Assembly: GCA_016124845.1 (NCBI GenBank)
Contig: WGMW01000026.1
Coordinates: 1-64,000 of the forward strand
DNA from: Flavobacteriales bacterium
GTDB taxonomy: Bacteria; Bacteroidota; Bacteroidia; UBA10329
Direction: 5' to 3'
Length of the DNA: 64,000 nt
The notes below the pieces were generated by a model. The model did no database searches. It had not been told where the DNA came from and saw only the letters and a list, made by a program, of their open reading frames with translations. Of this stretch, positions 1 through 8,120 are shown piece after piece. Within the stretch, counting starts at the first letter, position 1. Every line of letters begins with the position of its first letter. The translations under genes and the position numbers were made by a program.

Positions 1-66
1 CACAAAATGTTCCAGACAGCTCTGTTCGTCAGCGAACCGCTCGAAAAAATCCTTGAATGTCATCAT
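1..66 (-). CDS. IS1595-like transposase, N-terminal fragment (runs off window)
   Basis: On the minus strand an ATG-ATG start is followed by 20 further open codons to the window edge, giving MMTFKDFFERFADEQSC and then LEHFV. The pattern FxxRFxxExxCxxxL is the usual start of IS1595/ISXO2-type transposases, in front of their zinc-ribbon and DDE domains. Only 22 residues are visible, so intactness cannot be judged. The terminal inverted repeat should lie in the 96 bases between this start and hutU, but I cannot define it from one end. The element points away from hutU. Confidence 0.6.
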   Translation of the reverse strand, partial: MMTFKDFFERFADEQSCLEHFV

Positions 67-142
67 GTTCTTAGTTTTGACACAAACCAAGAACCATGCA
101 CCGTAACCAATTTACGGGGTCGGATTGCGGATAATCATTTTT

Positions 143-164
143 GCTAATTAGCACATTAGCTAAT
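143..164. promoter_or_regulatory. Two adjacent 10-bp palindromes at the hutU start
   Basis: GCTAATTAGC (143-152) and ATTAGCTAAT (155-164) are both perfect palindromes sharing the half-site TTAGC. The second overlaps the first ATG of hutU. They could be a repressor site, or part of the terminal sequence of the adjacent IS. Function is inferred only. Confidence 0.3.
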
Positions 165-2415
165 GACCATGAGTTTCAAAACCCAAGTGACCGAAGGCAT
201 TCCAAGCCAGCTACCATCGAAAAAAGAGCGTGACCCGAAACTGAGCCACGCACCCAAGCGGAAAGATATTCTCAACGTAGCCGAAAAGAAGCTCGCGCTG
301 CGAAATGCATTGCGCTATTTCCCTGCACAATGGCACAAAGAACTTATTGATGAGTTCAAAGAAGAACTGAAACATTACGGCCGCATTTACATGTACCGCT
401 TCATGCCAGAATATGACATGTACGCACGACCAATTGAGGTATATCCCGCCAAGAGTCAGCAAGCGGCAGCAATTATGCTGATGATCCAGAACAACTTGGA
501 TCCTGCCGTGGCGCAGCATCCGCAAGAACTCATTACTTATGGCGGAAATGGAGCCGTTTTCCAGAACTGGGCGCAGTACCGCCTGACCATGAAATACCTC
601 TCGGAAATGACCGAGGAGCAGACCTTGGCCATGTACAGCGGGCATCCAATGGGGTTGTTTCCAAGCCACAAGGACGCACCCCGCGTGGTGGTTACCAACG
701 GTATGATGATACCGAATTACAGCAAACCCGATGATTGGGAGAAATTCAACGCATTGGGCGTAACGCAATACGGTCAGATGACCGCAGGTTCTTACATGTA
801 CATTGGCCCGCAGGGCATTGTGCATGGAACCACCATTACGGTGCTCAATGCTGTGAGAAAAATAACCTCCCCCGATTCCTCCAAAAGAGAGGAACAAAAT
901 GACCTCCCCCGACCCCTCCTTTCAAAGGAGGGGAGTTTACAAACTACGCAGACATCAGATCAGCGTACCAGCTCTCCCCCTTTGGGGGAGTTAGAGGGGG
1001 TCAAACTTCCTCTGTTCGTTACTTCCGGTCTGGGCGGCATGAGCGGTGCACAGCCCAAGGCCGGGAACATTGCGGGTGTTGTGACCATCTGTGCAGAGAT
1101 CAATCCTGATGCGGCCAATAAGCGTCATTCGCAAGGTTGGGTGGATGAGGTGATTGAAGATGTGGATGCATGCATCGATGCTGCACTTGCTTGGCAAGAG
1201 AAAGGCGAAGCGCATAGCATTGCCTATCTCGGCAACATCGTTGACCTGTGGGAACGTCTGGCGGAACGCAACATCAAAGTGGATCTTGGTTCTGACCAGA
1301 CATCGCTGCACAACCCTTGGGCGGGCGGCTATTATCCTGTCGGGTTGAGCTACGAGGAAAGCAACGCTTTGATGGCTTCTCAGCCTGAGGAATTCAAAAC
1401 ACGAGTGCAGGAAACACTGAAAAGACATGTTGCAGCCGTGAACAAACTCGCCAAAGCAGGCATGTATTTCTTCGATTACGGAAATGCATTTCTGCTGGAG
1501 GCCGGAAGGGCTGGGGCGGATGTGTTTGCCCCCACCAACTCTTCCTTACAAGGAGTGAAACAAAATGACCTCCCCCAACCCCTCCTTTCAAAGGAGGGGA
1601 GTTCAGATACCGCTCAAACTTCAGATCAGCGCACCAGCTCCCCTCCCCTCGGGGGAGGGGCTGGGGGTGGGGTTTTCCGCTACCCAAGTTATGTGCAAGA
1701 CATTATGGGCCCCATGTGTTTTGATTTTGGTTTTGGACCGTTCCGATGGGTGTGTACATCGGGAAAACCAGAAGATCTGGAAGCAACAGACCTGATCGCA
1801 GCGCAAGTAATTGAGGAGATGCTGAAAACCGCACCCGAAGAGATCCACGGACAGTTGAAAGACAACCTGCATTGGGTTCGCGAAGCAGAGAAAAATAAAT
1901 TGGTGGTCGGCTCGCAGGCGCGTATCCTTTATGCTGATGCGGAAGGAAGGATCAAGATCGCGGCAGCATTTAACAAGGCCATCCAAAAAGGAAAGATCGG
2001 GCCTGTTGTGCTTGGTCGCGATCATCACGATGTTTCGGGAACAGATTCTCCGTACCGCGAAACCTCCAACATTTACGATGGCTCGCAGTTTACGGCCGAT
2101 ATGGCGGTTCAGAATTTTGTGGGCGATGGATTCCGTGGTGCCACGTGGATCAGTCTGCACAACGGTGGCGGTGTCGGTTGGGGCGAGGTCATCAACGGTG
2201 GTTTCGGCATGCTGTTGGACGGTTCCGAGGATGCGGACCGCAGATTGAAAATGATGCTTTATTGGGACGTGAACAACGGCATTTCGCGCAGAAGTTGGGC
2301 ACGGAATGAAGGGGCGGTCTCATCCATCAAGCGCGCCATGGAAACAGAGCCTAATCTGAAGGTGACTTTGCCTAACTTCGTTGATGATGCGCTTCTCGCT
2401 GATCTGGATATGTAA
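163..2415 (+). CDS. hutU: Urocanate hydratase (urocanase) carrying two in-frame palindromic-repeat insertions
   Basis: Urocanase converts urocanate to imidazolone propionate in histidine degradation. Family signatures are clear: an NAD-binding stretch GLGGMSGAQPKA near residue 290, YGGNGAVFQNWAQYRL early, and DIMGPMCFDFGFGPFRW near residue 512. At 750 aa it is longer than expected. Residues about 233-281 and about 461-506 are low-complexity peptides (NDLPRPLLSKEG...RTSSPP and NDLPQPLLSKEG...RTSSPP) encoded by two copies of a two-hairpin repeat. Removing them leaves about 660 aa, typical of the long urocanase form. The reading frame is intact through both. ATG at 163 and 169 are both possible starts. 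No other hut gene is present, so the pathway context is missing here. Confidence 0.93.
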   Translation: MTMSFKTQVTEGIPSQLPSKKERDPKLSHAPKRKDILNVAEKKLALRNALRYFPAQWHKELIDEFKEELKHYGRIYMYRFMPEYDMYARPIEVYPAKSQQAAAIMLMIQNNLDPAVAQHPQELITYGGNGAVFQNWAQYRLTMKYLSEMTEEQTLAMYSGHPMGLFPSHKDAPRVVVTNGMMIPNYSKPDDWEKFNALGVTQYGQMTAGSYMYIGPQGIVHGTTITVLNAVRKITSPDSSKREEQNDLPRPLLSKEGSLQTTQTSDQRTSSPPLGELEGVKLPLFVTSGLGGMSGAQPKAGNIAGVVTICAEINPDAANKRHSQGWVDEVIEDVDACIDAALAWQEKGEAHSIAYLGNIVDLWERLAERNIKVDLGSDQTSLHNPWAGGYYPVGLSYEESNALMASQPEEFKTRVQETLKRHVAAVNKLAKAGMYFFDYGNAFLLEAGRAGADVFAPTNSSLQGVKQNDLPQPLLSKEGSSDTAQTSDQRTSSPPLGGGAGGGVFRYPSYVQDIMGPMCFDFGFGPFRWVCTSGKPEDLEATDLIAAQVIEEMLKTAPEEIHGQLKDNLHWVREAEKNKLVVGSQARILYADAEGRIKIAAAFNKAIQKGKIGPVVLGRDHHDVSGTDSPYRETSNIYDGSQFTADMAVQNFVGDGFRGATWISLHNGGGVGWGEVINGGFGMLLDGSEDADRRLKMMLYWDVNNGISRRSWARNEGAVSSIKRAMETEPNLKVTLPNFVDDALLADLDM
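862..1004 (+). repeat. Palindromic coding repeat, copy 1 (inside hutU)
   Basis: It has an extra small hairpin (CCTCC...GAGAGG type), then CAAAATGACCTCCCCC, hairpin A CCCTCCTTT-C-AAAGGAGGG, a linker ending in CAGCGTACCAGCTC, and hairpin B CTCCCCCTTTGGGGGAG followed by a G-rich tail. Translated in frame it reads NDLPRPLLSKEG ... DQRTSSPPLGELEG. Same orientation as the gene. Confidence 0.85.
1558..1676 (+). repeat. Palindromic coding repeat, copy 2 (inside hutU)
   Basis: Same architecture as the copy 0.6 kb upstream: CAAAATGACCTCCCCC, hairpin CCCTCCTTT-C-AAAGGAGGG, linker with CAGATCAGCGCACCAGCT, then CCCCTCCCC-TC-GGGGAGGGG and a G-rich tail. In-frame translation is NDLPQPLLSKEG ... DQRTSSPPLGGGAGGG. 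It interrupts urocanase between GADVFAPTNSS and FRYPSYVQDIMG, normally a short loop. Confidence 0.87.
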
Positions 2416-2953
2416 CCTGTTGCTGGTTTCCCAACTGACGTTCGCGCAGTCGGAAACGGAGGAGATCCCTTTCAACCAACAGGTGGAACACCGCGTTGGT
2501 GTCGGCTTTGCCATCACGGGTTTCAATTCCAATTTCACCTACTTCATATCGCCCCATTATTCGTTCCGCTACCATCGGCATTGGTTCGGGTTCACCCCTT
2601 TTTACGGGCGGTTGGATGCTTTGTCCAAACAGCAGGACATCGGTGTGGGCATCGATTATCGGCTGTACCCGTTCAAGAACCTGAACGCCACGCTGCTCTA
2701 TTTTCCGGTGGGCGCGCACTACAATTACAAATGGACGAACAGTAGCAACAAAACGGCCATGCTCTACAAGGCGGGTTTCGGGGTGGAGGCCTTGCTTGGA
2801 AAGAAATTCGCCATCTCGCTGGACGCTAATTTTGCCCTTGGTCAAACACTAAGTTCGCATACCGATCATCAAGAAAATCCCATTCCTTACTCAAGCAGCA
2901 ACTTGCAATACTACTTTATGCCTGTATTGAGAATTTCGTATTCCGTGTACTAA
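2381..2953 (+). CDS. Outer-membrane beta-barrel-like protein (unknown function)
   Basis: This is a 190-aa protein with a Sec signal peptide (MMMRFSLIWICNLLLVSQ then LTFAQ) and a remainder of alternating aromatic and polar residues, ending YFMPVLRISYSVY with a C-terminal aromatic, as expected for a small outer-membrane barrel. The start overlaps the 3' end of hutU by 35 nt in another frame, so translational coupling is possible. No enzymatic motif is visible. A downstream start is possible, but the signal peptide fits this one. Confidence 0.65.
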   Translation: MMMRFSLIWICNLLLVSQLTFAQSETEEIPFNQQVEHRVGVGFAITGFNSNFTYFISPHYSFRYHRHWFGFTPFYGRLDALSKQQDIGVGIDYRLYPFKNLNATLLYFPVGAHYNYKWTNSSNKTAMLYKAGFGVEALLGKKFAISLDANFALGQTLSSHTDHQENPIPYSSSNLQYYFMPVLRISYSVY

Positions 2954-3005
2954 GTTGCAAATTCAATTGGTCAATACGCTTTCTTTGTCATAAACCAACT
3001 TTCTC

Positions 3006-3926
3006 ATGACAAGGACTTTCCTCACCTACGTACTCATTCTATTATCTGGAACATCGGCCAGCGCACAGTATTTCTCCATCGGAGTTCAATCTGGTTTCGG
3101 TATTGGAATTCCTGATGCAACTCATGGTAACTATTCAACCTTAAGGTATTCCGCTGCTTGGGGTTATGTAGTGGAAAAATACAATGCGACCAATAAAAGC
3201 CTCGGACAAGGCGTACCCGTTGAAATTGAATTCGGATATGCCGGGAAGTCAGGTATCTCATTCGGACTTACCGGAGGGTATCTCTATGGGTTGAAACAGT
3301 CTGTGAATTATGGTATAGAATACTATGCAGACAAGGACGAACGAAAAGCAACTTATCAGGGGCATTGCTTCTATGCTGCGGCTTACCTTGGCATGTACAA
3401 GCGTCTGAAAAATTGGGGTTTTTCTCTAAGGGCCTATCCTCTATTCACGTTTCCTAAATACCTGCGCACCACCGAAATTCAGCTTCCCGACAACCCCAAT
3501 GGAACTGCTGGCGACAATTACATGTTTGTTCGGGAATATAAGGGACCGATGACGGTAGGGTTCAAAGGAAGTTTTGATATTGAGTATCTCCTTGGAAACG
3601 GCACAAAGGCAGTGTTCTTTGGATTCAGCTACACGCACCTGAGTTTTTCGCCAAGCAAATCCGAGGTCACTACGTATGAGAAGAACCGTCATGACGACAT
3701 TTCATCTCTTACCACCAATGAGCGTTATGCCGAATATTCAAATTCTCAAGAGGTTACATACGACCTGAACCCAGATGGTTCGGTCAATTGGACCCAACAC
3801 GCAGATCAACCGTACAAGGATTACAAATTCGATGTTCCTTTCGACAACTTTGCTTTCAATCTCGGTTTCAGATTCTACTTTCATCGGTACGGAAATCATC
3901 CCAAAGACGAAAAGCCCCCGCTTTGA
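3006..3926 (+). CDS. Secreted / outer-membrane protein, unknown function
   Basis: This is a 306-aa protein with a signal peptide (MTRTFLTYVLILLSGTSASA-Q) and many short amphipathic beta-type segments rich in Tyr, Phe and Gly (GISFGLTGGYLYGL, FAFNLGFRFYFHRYG), suggesting an outer-membrane beta barrel. It follows another barrel-like gene by 52 nt and ends in a TTGA junction with the next gene. I do not recognise a specific family. Confidence 0.6.
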   Translation: MTRTFLTYVLILLSGTSASAQYFSIGVQSGFGIGIPDATHGNYSTLRYSAAWGYVVEKYNATNKSLGQGVPVEIEFGYAGKSGISFGLTGGYLYGLKQSVNYGIEYYADKDERKATYQGHCFYAAAYLGMYKRLKNWGFSLRAYPLFTFPKYLRTTEIQLPDNPNGTAGDNYMFVREYKGPMTVGFKGSFDIEYLLGNGTKAVFFGFSYTHLSFSPSKSEVTTYEKNRHDDISSLTTNERYAEYSNSQEVTYDLNPDGSVNWTQHADQPYKDYKFDVPFDNFAFNLGFRFYFHRYGNHPKDEKPPL

Positions 3927-4006
3927 CAAACCACATCTCCAAGAAGAAGCATTTCATTCCGATCATTCCATCGCTTCGGAAGTACCTGAAGAAGGAAGGG
4001 CGGGAA

Positions 4007-4972
4007 ATGAAACTCGGTCTGGATTACACCGACCTGCTGGAGCACAAATTGGCCACGCCATTGCTTGACAAGAAAGGCCAGGACACTCTTTGGGAAACGG
4101 TCTTTTACGAACCCGAACGAACCGAAAGGCTCTACAAATCGCTCACCTTTATTTATGTGATGCTGAAGAATGAGGGCGATTTCAGTTCGCTGGAGCATCT
4201 GAACGTGGACCGCATCGACTATTGCTCGTTCGGAAACTCGAACCCGTTCCGCATCCGCATCATCAACAAATTCAACGACAACTACGATTACTTCTACATC
4301 AAAACAGCCGATGCCTCGCGCGTTTACGGGCTGGAACTGGAGCACCTGCTCTCCCCCAACCGCATCAGCTATTATGTGGATGACAACACGCTGATCGAAG
4401 AGCACATTGCAGGCATCCCTGGCGACATGTTCATCAAGAACATGATGAACAGCAAACAGTTGAACAAGGTGCGTTTGGCCAAGGAGTTCGTGAAGTTCAA
4501 CGAGCGGTGTTTCGTGCGCCTGCTGGGCGATATGCGCAGCTACAATTACGTGCTCGACATTACGCCCGATTTCGATGATGTGCAGTACCGTATCCGCGCC
4601 ATCGATTTCGACCAGCAATGCTACGAGGGGCGCAAGAACCTTTACCTGCCGCAGTTCTTCAAGGAGAATTTTCCGCTGGTGGAACTGGGCATGCAGCTCA
4701 TCAACGAAAACACCGTGAAGCAATATCAGGCCGAGGAACGCTCATTGATAGCGAGAAGATTAATCGCCTCCCGCTACCGCGTGAAAGACCTGATCGATTG
4801 CATGGAGGAAGACGATATTTCCACACCTGAAAAAGTGCGTACGCTGCGCGAAGAGTTGGCCAAACACCATCAGAACGAACATTTCCTGAAATGCGAAAAC
4901 ATGGGAGCTATCCTGAAGCTTCAGCTCAAAGCAACGCTGGCGAAGCATATTAGGAAGGTGAGGAATCTTTGA
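4007..4972 (+). CDS. Kinase-fold-like protein of unknown function
   Basis: A soluble 321-aa protein from ATG 4007, which has the purine-rich stretch GAAGGAAGGG just upstream. An in-frame TTG at 3923 overlaps the previous stop as TTGA and would add 28 residues (TNHISKKKHFIPIIPSLRKY...), so the start is uncertain. Around the C-terminal third, LGDMRSYNYVLD followed by RIRAIDFDQQ resembles the catalytic loop (HxDxxxxN-like) and DFD metal-binding loop of small-molecule kinase or HipA/APH-like folds, although the His is absent. Substrate is unknown. The upstream genes on the same strand are outer-membrane proteins. Confidence 0.6.
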   Translation: MKLGLDYTDLLEHKLATPLLDKKGQDTLWETVFYEPERTERLYKSLTFIYVMLKNEGDFSSLEHLNVDRIDYCSFGNSNPFRIRIINKFNDNYDYFYIKTADASRVYGLELEHLLSPNRISYYVDDNTLIEEHIAGIPGDMFIKNMMNSKQLNKVRLAKEFVKFNERCFVRLLGDMRSYNYVLDITPDFDDVQYRIRAIDFDQQCYEGRKNLYLPQFFKENFPLVELGMQLINENTVKQYQAEERSLIARRLIASRYRVKDLIDCMEEDDISTPEKVRTLREELAKHHQNEHFLKCENMGAILKLQLKATLAKHIRKVRNL

Positions 4973-5000
4973 GAGTTGGCGCTTTCATTAACTTTATGCT

Positions 5001-5192
5001 ATGAAAACCACAGACGTAAAATCCTTACTCTCAGAGGTAATGGCTCGGCTCACTCCAGAAAGTACACTTGAAGATGTTTACGAACAACTCGCCTTGCTTT
5101 CGGACATAGAACTGTCTGAAAAACAGGAACAGAAAGGCCAGGTGTACACGCACAAAGAGGTTGAAAAGCGTTCGCAAGAATGGCTGAAATAG
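5001..5192 (+). CDS. Putative antitoxin of a ParE-type toxin-antitoxin pair
   Basis: This is a 63-aa, acidic, helical protein (MKTTDVKSLLSEVMARL...) ending in a Lys/Glu-rich tail (HKEVEKRSQEWLK). It precedes a ParE/RelE-family toxin and overlaps it by 13 nt, the usual antitoxin-first arrangement. The sequence itself is not a recognisable RelB or ParD family; the call rests on size and context. Confidence 0.6.
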   Translation: MKTTDVKSLLSEVMARLTPESTLEDVYEQLALLSDIELSEKQEQKGQVYTHKEVEKRSQEWLK

Positions 5193-5485
5193 TCTGGACT
5201 CACCGTGCAGAAAGTCAACTCGAAAGGGCTATCAAATACATCCGAGATGAGCAAGGAGTTCATTATGCGAAGATTGTCCTTGAACGCATCCTTTACGATG
5301 TTCAATTATTGTCTGATAATCCAAAAGTGGGAACTGTTGAACCGCTACTGGCTCACAAAAAGTCTGAATATCGGTTTCTGATCATTTGGAGCTACAAGGT
5401 CATTTACCGCTGCGCTAAAAACAAAGTGGTCATTTCACGGGTTTTTCATACTTCAAGAAATCCAAAAAAACTACGCGGAGTTTAA
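5180..5485 (+). CDS. ParE/RelE-family toxin
   Basis: This 101-aa protein has the standard ParE-like pattern: WTHRAESQLERAIKYI at the N-terminus, LSDNPKVGTVEP in the middle, YRFLIIWSYKVIYRC (the R-x-hydrophobic-x-Y core) and VISRVFHTSRNPKKL at the end. Toxins of this family target gyrase or ribosome-bound mRNA; which applies here is not decidable from sequence. It overlaps the antitoxin by 13 nt and the convergent pheT stop by 4 nt. Confidence 0.82.
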   Translation: MAEIVWTHRAESQLERAIKYIRDEQGVHYAKIVLERILYDVQLLSDNPKVGTVEPLLAHKKSEYRFLIIWSYKVIYRCAKNKVVISRVFHTSRNPKKLRGV

Positions 5486-8046
5486 CCCCGCAACTCGGCA
5501 CCAACTTCTCGCTCAAAGCGTTGCTGCAAACGGCCCATGGTCTTATCAATGGTCTTGTCGTTGAGGGTGCTGTTCTCATCTTGTAAGATGAAACTCATGG
5601 CGTAGGAACGTTTTCCTTCAGGAATTCCCTTGCCTTCATACACATCGAACAGGTCAACTTCCTTTAGCAGCTTGCGCTCGGTCTGGTAGGCCAACTCTTC
5701 CAACTTGCCGTATTTGACGGTTTTATCTACGAGAAGGGCCAGGTCTCTTCGTACTGACGGATACTTCGGCAGCTCAGCAACTTCAAATTCATTCAAAGCC
5801 GAAAGTTTGAGAACGAGATCCCAATTGAAATCCGCAAAGAACACCTCCTGCTCAATATCGAATGCTTCCAACAAATTGGAATTCACACTCCCGAAGTTGG
5901 CAAGCAACTTCCCATCTTTCGATACGAATTCCATTCCGTAAGCGTAGGTTGTCTTGTCGGATACGTCCTGAAGCGTGGCCGAAATTCCCAAACGACCGAG
6001 GATTGACCTGACCACACCATGAATGTGATGGAATGTTGCGTTTCCAGATACTGCGTTCCATCGTTCTTTCTGCCATCTTCCAGTGATGAAAAGTCCGAGC
6101 GAGCGGTATTCGTTGTAAGGCCATTCACCAACCCCCTCGGTCTTCGGCCACTCCCCCTTTCCAGGGGGAGAACTGGCGCGTTCTTCAAACGCCTTGCCCC
6201 CCTCCTTTGAAAGGAGGGACTGGGGGAGGTCATTTTGCCCCCCTCCTTTGGAGGAGGTTTCGTAAAGATTTCCGAACTCATAGAATTTGCAGTTCGGATT
6301 CTGGTGGCGGATGTTGCGCGAAACGCTTTCCAAACCACCGAAAAGCAAGGTTTGGCGCATGGCGTTGAGGTCGGTGCTAAGCGGATTCAGTATATCCACT
6401 TTCACCTTGCCCTGCTCCGCGAAATGCTTGTCCATGTAAGCCGCTTTGGTCAACGAATTGTTCATGATCTCGTTGAAGCCTCGGGCCGTCAATGCATCCG
6501 AGACCAGATTGCGCAGCTGCTCTGGGCTCTTCTTATCCGAAGCGATTAGCGGAACGCGTAATTGCCCGCTTCCAACAATTCTGTCGTAACCGTAAACCCG
6601 GAGAATTTCTTCGATGACATCCGCTTCGCGCGTCACGTCATTCTTGAAGGATGGCACGGATAACTTGAGGCCACCATCAACCTTCTTTTCAATGTAAATA
6701 CCAAGGTCTTCCAAGATGGAAATGACCGTTTCCTCTGGAATTTCCTGACCGATCAATCGGTTGATGTTCCCGAACTGCACATCCACCTTCTGGTGCGGGA
6801 TCGGGTTTGGATATACATCGGTGATGACCGACAGCTTTCCGCCCGCCACTTCCTGAATAAGCAATGCCGCACGCTTGGCCGCCAGCACCGTGATCTCTGG
6901 GTCAATACCGCGCTCGAAACGGAACGATGCATCGGTGCTCAATCCGTGGCGCTTGGCGGTTTTACGGATGGAAACAGGATTGAAGTAGGCGCTTTCCAAG
7001 AACACATTCTGGGTCTTGTCTGTCACTCCCGATTTCATCCCTCCGAACACACCCGCGATGCACATGCCGTCTGTGGAATGGCAGATCATCAGATCCTCAT
7101 CGTTCAGGTTGCGCTCCACTTCATCCAACGTAGTGAATTTCTCTCCTGCCTTGGCGGTACGCACCACCACTTTCTTGTCCTTTATCTGATCGGCATCGAA
7201 CGCGTGCAGCGGCTGTCCCATCTCGTGCAGTACGAAATTGGTCACATCCACCACGTTATTGATAGGCCGTGAGCCAATTGCTTTCAGGCGATTCTGCAAC
7301 CAAGCTGGCGATGGTTTCACCTCTACGCCTTCGATGTATAATCCAACATATCGCGGACAGGCTTCCTCATCCTTCACTTCGATGGAAATCGGATTCTTGG
7401 CCATATCAGCCGAGTAGGCCATTACATCCGGCCATTCGAGTTTCAGATCCTCGTAACCGCCTTTCACTTCGCGAAGCACAGCACGCAAATCGCGCGCCAC
7501 ACCGATATGGCTCATGGCATCTGCACGGTTCGGAGTGAGTCCGATTTCAAGTACAAAATCGTTCTCAATTTCGAAATAATCAGCCGCAGGCGTACCAACC
7601 TTTACATCATCAGGCAATACCATGATTCCATCGTGGCTCTCGCCCAGACCGATCTCATCTTCCGCACAGATCATTCCTTCCGAAACGGCCCCGCGGATCT
7701 TCGATTTCTTGATTTCGAACGGTTCTCCATCTGATGGATACAATTTGGCACCAACGGTGGCCACCACCACTTTCTGTCCCGCAGCCACATTGGGCGCACC
7801 GCACACGATATGCAACGGCTCATCACCCCCAACATCAACGGTGGTTACGCTCAAACGGTCAGCATCGGGGTGCTTTTCCTTGGTCAGCACTTCGCCAATG
7901 ACAAGCCCTTGCAACCCACCTTCCACAGAAGAAAACGGAATGACCTTCTCCACCTCCAGCCCGCTGCCCGTGAGCAGGGCGGCCGCTTCGTTCACGTCAA
8001 TATCTACCTTGAGGTATTGCTTCAGCCAGTTGTACGAAATTTCCAT
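5482..8046 (-). CDS. pheT: Phenylalanyl-tRNA synthetase beta subunit with in-frame repeat insertion
   Basis: This is the beta subunit of the (alpha-beta)2 PheRS. Domains in order: a tRNA-binding EMAP-like domain (about 40-150), B3/B4 editing domain (about 210-390), B5 (about 405-475), catalytic-like core (about 490-740) and a C-terminal anticodon-binding FDX-ACB domain (YPSVRRDLALLVDKTVKYG onward). At 854 aa it is about 45 residues longer than usual. The excess is residues about 600-642, NDLPQSLLSKEG ... ERASSPPGKGE, encoded by a palindromic repeat between FYEFGNLYETSS and YNEYRSLGLFITG. As pheT is essential, the insert must be tolerated if this is the only copy. pheS is not in the window. 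Confidence 0.95.
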   Translation of the reverse strand: MEISYNWLKQYLKVDIDVNEAAALLTGSGLEVEKVIPFSSVEGGLQGLVIGEVLTKEKHPDADRLSVTTVDVGGDEPLHIVCGAPNVAAGQKVVVATVGAKLYPSDGEPFEIKKSKIRGAVSEGMICAEDEIGLGESHDGIMVLPDDVKVGTPAADYFEIENDFVLEIGLTPNRADAMSHIGVARDLRAVLREVKGGYEDLKLEWPDVMAYSADMAKNPISIEVKDEEACPRYVGLYIEGVEVKPSPAWLQNRLKAIGSRPINNVVDVTNFVLHEMGQPLHAFDADQIKDKKVVVRTAKAGEKFTTLDEVERNLNDEDLMICHSTDGMCIAGVFGGMKSGVTDKTQNVFLESAYFNPVSIRKTAKRHGLSTDASFRFERGIDPEITVLAAKRAALLIQEVAGGKLSVITDVYPNPIPHQKVDVQFGNINRLIGQEIPEETVISILEDLGIYIEKKVDGGLKLSVPSFKNDVTREADVIEEILRVYGYDRIVGSGQLRVPLIASDKKSPEQLRNLVSDALTARGFNEIMNNSLTKAAYMDKHFAEQGKVKVDILNPLSTDLNAMRQTLLFGGLESVSRNIRHQNPNCKFYEFGNLYETSSKGGGQNDLPQSLLSKEGGKAFEERASSPPGKGEWPKTEGVGEWPYNEYRSLGLFITGRWQKERWNAVSGNATFHHIHGVVRSILGRLGISATLQDVSDKTTYAYGMEFVSKDGKLLANFGSVNSNLLEAFDIEQEVFFADFNWDLVLKLSALNEFEVAELPKYPSVRRDLALLVDKTVKYGKLEELAYQTERKLLKEVDLFDVYEGKGIPEGKRSYAMSFILQDENSTLNDKTIDKTMGRLQQRFEREVGAELRG
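6120..6254 (-). repeat. Palindromic coding repeat, copy 3 (inside pheT)
   Basis: Read on the minus strand (the sense of pheT): a preliminary hairpin CCTCC-TCCAAA-GGAGG, then GCAAAATGACCTCCCCC, hairpin CCCTCCTTT-C-AAAGGAGGG, linker AAGGCGTTTGAAGAACGC, then CCAGTTCTCCCCCTGGG and a G-rich tail. It translates in frame as NDLPQSLLSKEGGKAFEERA followed by SSPP. Same orientation and frame relative to the gene as the two copies in hutU. Confidence 0.87.
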
Positions 8047-8120
8047 GCGTGCGTGTTTGAGGCGCGAATTTACGCTTTTGACCGTGCTGCGGCATGGGTT
8101 GTGGATGTTACATTTGGGGT

